This document shows positions 56,651 to 64,000 of a DNA stretch of 64,000 nucleotides, one piece after another. The position numbers were made by a program, and so were the translations under genes. Location of the stretch: the NCBI GenBank assembly GCA_963921825.1, contig OY997589.1:84552523-84616522 (forward strand), given 5' to 3'. The DNA comes from Erodium maritimum. Its lineage: Eukaryota > Streptophyta > Magnoliopsida > Geraniales > Geraniaceae. The notes beneath the pieces are model-generated. The model saw only the letters and a program-made list of their open reading frames with translations. It was not told the DNA's origin and did no database searches. The number at the start of each line of letters is the position of its first letter. Positions within the stretch are counted from its first letter, which is position 1.

Positions 56651-59469
56651 TGTCATGCCCCAAATCCGATTTTGACCGGACTCAAGACGTGAACTAAAAC
56701 AATAATAATTTTAAATGAAAGTAAAGCCAAAACAAGTCTTTAATAACGATTTTAAACTCCGAAATATAACCGCGAGTCAACAGCTCGGCAAAACAACCAG
56801 TAAAAAGGTTTAATAACAAGAAAAAGTACGTCTCTAGACAATCTAGCCTAGGACCCTCGCAAGCTCCCAAGCATCGAGCATCCAGCTAGTACACAACTCG
56901 CTTAGAACCTGAAAAACAACAAAGTAAGGGGGTGAGCTTTCGCTCAGTAGGAAAAGTAGTTAAGGTTATAAGCAAGCGCTCACCACCACGGCATACTAGT
57001 ACAACACACACTAATTTCCAACGGAACTCGTAACAACAAACCTCAACTCAAGACCAAACCACATTCGCAAACATACTCATACGACTAAGCACAAACTGCA
57101 ACCACAACACTTAACAGATCAACAAGCATAAAGTAAACAGTAAAAACACAAACACGTCCCGTACCGCAGTCCACTACTCCGCCGGCTGTCCACAGCCCGA
57201 CTCCATCATATCGCACCGGAACACACAGCATCGGCCTAGATATCTTCCCGGCAAACACACGAGGCACAATCTCAATACGTCATACCAGAATCTCCATCGG
57301 CCTAGACATCTTCCCGGCACTCCTTCGGGGAACAAAAAGTCAACACAAACCGTCGGCCTAGATATCCCACATCGGACTACCCCCTCGATGTAGGTATCGT
57401 ACCATAACCACTACCCGAGGGACCGCGCATATGTGGGACCACACCGTCGGCCTAGGTACTACCCTACACCGGCGTACCCCCTCGGTCGTAGGTACCATAC
57501 CGGAAAACAACTCCTCGGAACACACATCAAGATAATATCACACATTGCAATGCCATAATCAAACACGGCTTACCAAGCCACCAATCGTACCATAACACGT
57601 CACGTCGGTCTATCACTCACCCGACCACAACACAATCAAATATTCACATCATATCAAACACGGCACACTCGCCCACACATAGCAACAACATGTTCACCGG
57701 ATATACTAATTCTTGACTCTTAAACTTAACGACGCAAGGTCACACAACATGCATCTCAAACAATAACAGGAAATTCAATCAGCACGCAACCTACGGCTCG
57801 ACATGGTCAATCTACCAGCACGACAATTTCACAAGTATTGAAAGCGGCTACACTAGTGAATCACATCCTACATGTTACTAAGACTCGTCCGGTTTATTTC
57901 ATAATATAAGCGACCGTTCTAGTTTTATTATTTCCTAGCATGCATACTAGTAACTTTCCACAATTAAACCGATATCCGCTACTTTCCCTACCTCAAGAAA
58001 AACAGACAGCTACGTCTCCTAGCTGCTGACGTCCTGGCTCGCTACCCCCGGTCTTCTCTTCGATCGAAGCCGGACTCTAAATTAACACGGAAAGCTATAA
58101 TTAAAAACTGTTCCAAGGTTAAATTAAAAGTTACGTACGTTCCGATTTAAAATCAACAAGATGCCTTTTAAACTCGAACGGGCTAAAAGCGGGATTATAC
58201 GACGAATCGGGTTCGAGTACCCGAGCCCCGAGCATAGAATCTGGTGCACGTTTTCCGAGGCATGGTTCCTAATGCATGGATCCCGAGGGCACATTTTCCG
58301 AGGCACGAGTTTCGCGGCACGATTTCTGGGGGTACGGTTTTCGAGGCACGAATCCCGATGCAAAGTTTTCGAGGCGCGGTTTTTGAGGTGTCCAATTCGG
58401 CGTTTCCGCTTTTAAACCCATCCTAAGTCCGATTTAATCGTCCATTTTATTCGTCTGTGGTTCCGAGTTCGTTCAATAGTCCAAAATCCGTTCTAATTCA
58501 AATCTGATTTAAACCCTTTTTGATTTAAATCTGTTTTTCGTTTTATTTTAATTTTCTAAACATTTCTTTTATTTCCTTTGATTTCAGTCCCAAAACAGTC
58601 CAGATCCAAACAAGCTCGGGAAAAAGGAAAAAGGGAAGAAGAGGGTGCTCGGTTTTGCAATCCGACCGGCCAGTGGCGGAGAATCCGGCGACCAAACCCC
58701 ATAGTTGCGACTATCACCGTAAAGGAAACGGACGACGGCGGGGTGGTGGTTGTCGACTTGGGAGCAACGGAATACGGAGGGGATTTCGCCTCAGATCCGG
58801 ACCGTAAGACGAAGGTCTCGACGGAACAGCGGCGACCTGAACGACGGCGGGGGTTTGGTATCGGTTTCGTCCTTCGCCGGCGAGCCAGACGGCGGACTCC
58901 CTCGTAACTTTCCGGCGATGCTTCCTCTCGACCCTTCCACGGCGAGCCCGAAGCAAGGTGTGCGTGAGGCGAAGAGGAAGACGCGAAGGAGAAGAAGAAG
59001 GACAAGAAGGGTGAGAGAGCTCGGGAAAGGGGGTCGGTAACGGGGAGTTTGGCTGGTCGGAGAAGGGGAGAGGGAGATGGCGGCGAGACTCAGATCTGAG
59101 GGAGGGAGGGGCTCAGGTGAGGGAGAGAGAAGTGGGAGACGAGAGAGAGAGGCGTTGGCTTCGACTGAAGTGAAAACAAAATTAGGTTTCGAACCCTAAT
59201 TTTGTGTTTAAATAACACGGGCTCAACGGGCCTCTGGCGGGCCTGGGCTGCACGGTCCAACGCGAAGAAAGAAGGCCGGGTCGGGGCGGCCTGGCTCGGG
59301 CCGGATCTGGTGGTCGGGTCCGGTCCAACCCGGTCCAGCCCCTTTCCTTTTTCTTTTTTTTTATTAAAAAAACGCCCTCTATCCAACTTTTCGATCCGCT
59401 TTCCAAGCATGACGCTTTAAGTCGATAAAATTAACGTTTTAATTCTTTTAAACCGGTGCGGGCTTTACA
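56651..59469 (-). mobile_element. Solo LTR of family 1 (2819 bp)
   Basis: The block starts TGTCATGCCCC and ends GGGCTTTACA. Flanking 5-mers AACGA (56646-56650) and TACGA (59470-59474) agree at four of five bases and are the likely target duplication. It lines up with the LTRs at 1.8 kb and 41-51 kb, in the same orientation as the first. It contains the tandem region (57290-57500) and a GC-rich array (58240-58400) with a different unit from its relatives. No internal region remains. It is older than the 43.6 kb element, judging by divergence. Confidence 0.8.
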
Positions 59470-59474
59470 TACGA

Positions 59475-60142
59475 CCCATGCCCGTGGATGAGGAGACGAT
59501 CCGAACGGTAAAGTGGCGTGTCCAGGTCCTTCCAGAAGAGCACCTTTAGAGTTCCTACCCAGGCTAGACCCGCGATGTCCATCCGAACGTCCACGAAGCA
59601 CCCAAACGCTTCCCCTACCTAGAAGCACGTGTGGCTATAAGGTCGTCCGAAGAGAGGTTGGAGAAGAGAAGTGAGCCTACATCTGAGTGCGGGAGAATGA
59701 GAGGATGATGGGAATGATGTAGGACTAAATATCCTTCAAGACAAAGGATGCCTGCTTGAATGACCATAGTTCGTCCCTTCGAATCCAATCCTTCCCACCT
59801 GTAAGGTGAAATAAAAACAAGATATCTCTAACCGAAGTTGTTGATGATGAGTCCGACATATTACCAATAATAATCATTTATATTAAAACCCAACTAATCC
59901 ATTACTATATCCTATATTTACCTAACAAGATAATATACAACAACGTCAACAAAAGATCTAATTGCCTCTCTAAGAGATCTGCCTGTCGCCCACCCACAAA
60001 TATTTAAATATTTCATCGGCTAAGGGTTGAAGCATCATAGATGATAGAACTATTATATCAATAGTTCCAATGGTTAAATAGCCAGTATCATGTAGCAACA
60101 CCAAGGTACCAACTACCAAAAGACTTGTTGCCACCACTCACC
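59475..60142. other. Upstream region of the second sulfotransferase copy
   Basis: 59475-59700 has coding-like composition and may continue the fragment at 56.4-56.65 kb. The rest is AT-rich. The last ~20 bases before the ATG (AGACTTGTTGCC) match the region just before the ATG of the 35.2 kb copy, which also has AGACTTGTT. Confidence 0.35.
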
Positions 60143-60341
60143 ATGGATATCAAATCTCCTCCTACGGTTCCAAGATACTTGCAAGAAGAAGAAACCCTAA
60201 GCGACGAGTGCCGAGACTTGCTCCAAACCCTCCCGAGGGAGAGAGGCTGGATCGGCAAGCATATCTATCTATACAAAGGCTTTTGGCTCCCCACTGTACA
60301 CCTCCAAGGACTTCTTACGTGTCGCGAGAACCACCAAGCTC
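60143..60341 (+). pseudogene. Truncated sulfotransferase copy (N-terminal ~66 codons)
   Basis: From ATG 60143 the frame reads [18 protein letters not shown]... and matches the N-terminus of the 35.2 kb gene at most positions ([31 protein letters not shown]). Homology stops at CCAAGCTC (60341), before the PAPS-binding motif, so no enzyme can be made. The sequence then changes to short C/T-rich tandem repeats. The two copies are paralogues about 25 kb apart. They agree strongly, so the duplication is not ancient. Confidence 0.9.
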
Positions 60342-60748
60342 TTCATCTCTTTGTGACCTAATCTCTTCATCTCAGCTCTTCGAACTTCATCTCTTTGTGT
60401 CCAAGCTTCGAATTCCATCTCTTCGTGACCTCAGCTCGCGCAAGCTCCATTATAAAATGAGTCACGTGGGCAGCACGTGATTCACTGTTCACGGAAAAAG
60501 TCAATTTAAACAGTACTTTTTGATTTTTAATAATTCAGTTTTGAAATTCGTTACTATTTGACAATTTTCCAAACCTTGGGTGCGGATTTGACAATTAAGT
60601 GTAGTACGAGGTTAGGACATGGAGTAAACCCTTTAAACATTTTTGGAAATAAATAATTAATGACAATCAATAATTAATAAATTCAACACGAAATGAACTT
60701 CTAACTTTATTCAACCCCTTTTAATACAACCCAAAACAAAATACAAGT
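60342..60748. other. Tandem C/T-rich repeats and transposon 3' flank
   Basis: 60342-60450 holds about four degenerate units of CTTC(A/G)(A/T)(A/C)TCATCTCTT(T/C)GTGA. Two CACGTG motifs (60461-60466 and 60473-60478) lie just after. The rest is AT-rich and should be the 3' end of the Harbinger-type element on the minus strand. I could not find its left terminal repeat. Confidence 0.4.
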
Positions 60749-62290
60749 TCAAGAATCATCCTCTGTTGGGTCGACATCTGGTGGTGGGGGTTGGCTTCGA
60801 AGATCATCAATTTGGGCTTCAAGGGTAGATATGAGTCTTCGCAGTTGGGACTTGCAAAACTTATGGTCTGCCATAGCCTCTTCGTCGTAGGAAGATGTAT
60901 CTGTCCCCACTAGGGACTTGTAGTTGGCGAGGTTTTCTTCCCACTGTTGGGTTAATGTCTGTATCATGCGATACTTTTCTGCATGTTGTTCGCCACGTGA
61001 ACGTTGAGCCTCAAACCGTGCACGTTCAGCGTCGATTCGTGCACGTTCCAGTTCGGCGAAGGCCGACATTTGGGCCGTGAGGACGGTCCCCTTCTTTGCG
61101 GCCTTCGCTGCCTTCTTCCCTTGCGGTCGGCGAGGGGGACTTGGGGCGGCCTCAGGGGATGGGGGTGTGTCGCTGAGAGGGACCTGAGTCCCCTCGTAGT
61201 TCTCGCTTCCTCCCCATTCTGGTGGTTGGGACTCACCACTGAGATGTGTGCCCTCCTCCCCTGTGCTTGTGGGTGGGGTTGAGCTGTAAGCCTCAACCTC
61301 ATCCAACCGCTGTCGTTGTTGGCGTACCTGACTGCGGACAGTTCCCATTGTGCCCTCCTGGGCACTGAACTTCTCATTGCCCTCGAGCCTCATGACCCAA
61401 TGATCCAGGTCAAACTTTATTGGGTGGTCTTTCACCACTTTCCCATCATTCTCCCACATTTGCTTCGCACGTCTCAAGTGCTCTTCCTGGTTTGCGCCGC
61501 TCGGCTTCTCGGCCTTGGACCTCTTCGTATAGCCGATCATCCTCATTGTTTGGCTGGAACCTCTGAGCCAACGTTTCTTGATAGCTTCCCAGCGGCGATG
61601 TGGGTAACCTCCCTTGGAGTTGTATTTCCTCTGCACTTCGCACCAGAATGTGCTGCCGGTTTGAGAGTTGCCCTTGACAGCGTCTTTGGTAGTGCTCAAC
61701 CAGCAAGTTATGAGGTGGTGGTCCTCCTCCTTGCTGAATGTCCGGCCCTCCGGATCTGGTTCTTCGGGTTGGGCTCGGGGTTGGGCTCGGGCTCGGGCAG
61801 GGGCTCGGGCTCGTCGTTGGGAAGGTCCGGCAGAGGATGATGGTTGGGGGGTTTGTACGTCGGGTAGTGGATGACCCTCGTAGTTGTAGAATTGGGGTGG
61901 CATGCCCCATTGTGAGGGCACTTGGAACGGTGGCGTCTGGAAACCTTGTGGGGGACATGCCCCATTGTGATGGCACTTGGAAGCCTAGCGCCATTTGGAA
62001 ATGTGGGGGACGGTATTGCCCTAATAATTTTTTTTAATACAATAAATTAAGTAAAATAATAAAATAAGTGCAAAAAATGAATACAATGCATTAATACAAT
62101 AAATTAAGTAAAAAAAATACGTTACATAAATAATAAGTTTGCACTTACCTGAACTCGACCCCTGGTTCGAGTTTGGGGAGTTGGAGCGATTGGCCATTAG
62201 AATGTCTCCGAAACCTCGTGCCAGTTCGTCCTCGGTGAATCCTACTTCTTCACCAGCTGAATGTGCACGAGACCCAGCGTCGCCCGACAT
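60749..62290 (-). CDS. PIF/Harbinger Myb/trihelix-like ORF1 protein, nearly intact
   Basis: Exon 1 (62149-62290) starts MSGDAGSRAHS and ends at a TCAG|GTAAGT donor; exon 2 runs from 62020 to the stop at 60749. The frame at 61921-60749 (390 residues) holds a Myb/SANT-trihelix-like domain: FSKEEDHHLITCWLSTTKD, TFWCEVQRKYN, RRWEAIKKRW. Next come an FDLDHWVMRL block, a Pro-rich linker, a basic RPQGKKAAKAAKK and a long charged coiled coil (LERARIDAERARFEAQ). This is the layout of proteins often annotated NAM-associated C-terminal or 'glutathione S-transferase T3-like', the DNA-binding partner of Harbinger transposases. The start of exon 2 (MALGFQVPSQWGM) is one base out of frame with the rest, around a G5 run at 61950-61954; this is a single indel or a sequence error. 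No transposase gene is beside it. Confidence 0.82.
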
Positions 62291-62439
62291 TTTTACGAGA
62301 ATATTTGAAACGAGAGAGGAGAATTTGGGAAAGAGAGAGTGAAGTTGGATAGTTGAAGTAGAAAGTGGTGTGAAAAAAATGAGAGTAGAGGGATATTTAT
62401 AGGGTTTTTTTGCTGATTTTTGAATTAAAAAAAAACTAG

Positions 62440-62686
62440 CCGTTATTACCTCCAACGGTCGGGACACGTGGCGAAGGCAGACGCTGCCAGCGCAGCAGAA
62501 GGCGCGTCGGCGCGTCCACCGCGCCCGGCCAGCGAGAGGGGATCGGGAGCGCGTGCAAGGGGAGCGGGAGCGCACGAATGGGGAGCGGGGCCGAGTTTTT
62601 CCGCCTCCACAGCGGAACGGCCAGCGTACCCGGCCAGCGAACGCGACGACGCGGGGAGCGGGGCCGTTCCGTTGTGCCTGCTCTTA
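62440..62686 (-). promoter_or_regulatory. Right terminal region and probable promoter of the Harbinger-type element
   Basis: Read on the minus strand, the element begins TAA-GAGCAGGCACAACGG (62668-62686), a Harbinger-type terminus beside a TAA target. The next ~230 bp is very GC-rich with repeated GGGGAGCGG, GGCCAGCGA and CCGTT motifs, which look like subterminal transposase-binding repeats, and it lies upstream of the ORF1 gene. The left terminus was not found. Confidence 0.55.
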
Positions 62687-62689
62687 CAC

Positions 62690-62925
62690 AAGAGTAGCTC
62701 GTCGCAGCTCCCCAACCGACTACTAGCATCCCCAAATATGTGCCCTCATCCTCCACCCAACGCATCCCTAATGTGGCTTCAATCCGGTTCCTAATCGACC
62801 CCACCATGTTCGGGCTAAAGGAGACATATGATTTTTTTTCACATTCACCTAATTCCAGGATGCCTTCTCATAGTTCTCCAATAGTTTTCTCCAACACAAC
62901 GTCTCTTCCTCTGTTGCATGTCTAA
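62690..62925 (-). pseudogene. LINE reverse-transcriptase fragment
   Basis: The minus strand reads ATEEETLCWRKLLENYEKAS in one frame and NMVGSIRNRIEATLGMRWVEDEGTYLGM in another. These match the YExASGQ...NxxKSxxxFSxNT...LG...GxYLGxP stretch in the second half of plant L1 reverse transcriptases. Frames are broken, and only about 80 residues remain. It abuts the Harbinger-type right terminus, so the DNA transposon may have landed in a LINE, but the matching left part was not found. Confidence 0.65.
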
Positions 62926-63316
62926 AGAAAAAAACTATCGTCGACGAAAAATAAAAGCGAGATTGAAGGGGCATCTCAGACCACTCTGGTTCCGTAGATA
63001 AGTTCGCGTTCCTCATATTTTACAATGATACGAGATAGCCCTCCGCACAGATGATGAATAAATAAAAGGGAGAGGGAGTCACCCTAATGTAGTCCCATAT
63101 TGGCTCTATCGGTCCGAAAAAAATTCCCTTTGAGATTAGGCCGGAGCAAAACAGAGGAGGTCTGAATTTCGCCAAATTCTCCGAATTCATTACGAACCCA
63201 AGTTTTTTTTAACCCTTATAACTTAAAGAAGGAAGTTTTATATGGTTAGGTTTAATTTAATATGTTTATCATATTATTATAACTACTTTTACTAATAATT
63301 TTTTTTATAAGCACGG
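62926..63316. other. Intergenic DNA, nothing recognised
   Basis: I see no gene, repeat edge or control site in this stretch. Confidence 0.4.
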
Positions 63317-63480
63317 TTAAAGCATCCACAACGTGCGAGTCATGTACACGAGTTAAGGTTCGCGATTTATGGTTTAGTGAATCGCGAACCACGAGTCATA
63401 CCGTTGTGTATACACTTAGCGTGCGACTTACGGTTAGTGGTTCACCAAACCATGAACCCCAAATCGCGAGTCTTGACCAA
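63317..63480. repeat. Palindrome-rich MITE-like segment
   Basis: TTAAAGCATCCACAACG at 63318-63334 resembles a Harbinger-type terminus, and an inverted CCGTTGTG lies near 63400. An 11-bp perfect stem (GGTTCGCGATT at 63357-63367 with AATCGCGAACC at 63380-63390) sits between them. Further copies of a TCGCGA motif follow to 63470. It is probably a worn MITE. Confidence 0.4.
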
Positions 63481-64000
63481 CCAATTAGTTCCTGCCAAAT
63501 GTCCTAACTGTTTTAATATTTATTAAATTTTAATTCGGTTGTTAATAAATCTAAACCCGATTTTGAACAAATGGTGTACATAATTTGTAAATTTATAGTC
63601 ATTATATTTATATTGTCTAGTCAGCATTTACTCAGAACCATGAACCCTACAATAAACCTCATCACTATGGAACATAATTTGTCTAAGGGGTTCAGACTCA
63701 CTATTATGTATAGTCATCATTATAAACCTCCAACCTTAATTTTTGTTTTTCTCATTTTATCTTGATGCCATTGTTGTTATCGTTGTTGTTGGGTAAAACA
63801 TCTCATGAGTTTATGATTTGTCAAGGTATGATCCCATTAGATGCTTTATTTTTATGAAATAACACACACATAAACAAATCATTTTCCAACCAGTTTTTGA
63901 ACAACTAAACACTTCATACCTGGAAGTGATGAATACCCATTACCCCTTAAGGTACATGAAACAATCATAGAGTCCATATCCAATTAGAGTACCTGTACAT
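63481..64000. other. AT-rich sequence to the window end
   Basis: No gene is recognised. A short frame at 63571-63765 has no motif. Confidence 0.4.

Noticed and set aside
1-64000. CRISPR arrays, operons or bacterial genes
   Set aside because: The tandem arrays seen have no constant repeat with unique spacers of fixed length, and the gene structures are eukaryotic.

Overview
This window is plant nuclear DNA, most likely from a eudicot. The evidence is GT-AG introns in a plant-type ACT-domain-repeat gene, a plant cytosolic sulfotransferase, and plant lineages of L1 LINEs, PIF/Harbinger and Mutator-like DNA transposons, and LTR elements with Met-tRNA-type primer sites. I could not fix the family from the sequence.

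Host genes are few. One looks intact: an ACR (ACT domain repeat) gene on the minus strand at 11.86-14.34 kb, with seven coding exons, 438 residues, and a leader intron reaching about 15.2 kb. A sulfotransferase at 35.2-36.5 kb carries a frameshift and an intron made from an LTR-type miniature element. A second sulfotransferase copy at 60.1 kb keeps only its first ~66 codons.

Layout. 0-5 kb: a poly(A)-ended repeat (called family X here) split by a TRIM, then a 2.9 kb solo LTR with a TTCTA target duplication. 5-11 kb: a degraded coding-like stretch split by a very young 5'-truncated LINE, a Harbinger transposase relic, and an X copy split by a hairpin Mutator-type MITE. 11.8-15.3 kb: the ACR gene. 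15.7-25.3 kb: a LINE ORF1 fragment, MITEs, tandem duplications and minisatellites. 25.7-34.3 kb: an X copy split by a LINE tail, and DUF4283-type LINE ORF1 copies, one of them split by a 1.69 kb solo LTR with a GAGAC duplication. 35-36.5 kb: the sulfotransferase. 36.8-52.9 kb: an RRM-type LINE, then a four-deep nest (X copy > RRM-type LINE > LTR > Ty3/gypsy-like element), most of whose junctions can be read from target duplications. 53-64 kb: a 1.34 kb Mutator-type element with perfect 9-bp duplications, another solo LTR, the broken sulfotransferase copy, a nearly intact Harbinger Myb/trihelix-type gene, and a LINE reverse-transcriptase scrap.

The genes do not form a pathway. The window is best read as two small host loci in a dense, layered transposon landscape. 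The most interesting points are the possible intron gained from an LTR-type insertion whose AAGGT target duplication supplies both splice sites, RRM-type LINE copies that have ORF1 and a tail but no reverse transcriptase, and the resolved nest. Coordinates of repeat edges without a stated target duplication are approximate, and all family names rest on motif recognition by eye.
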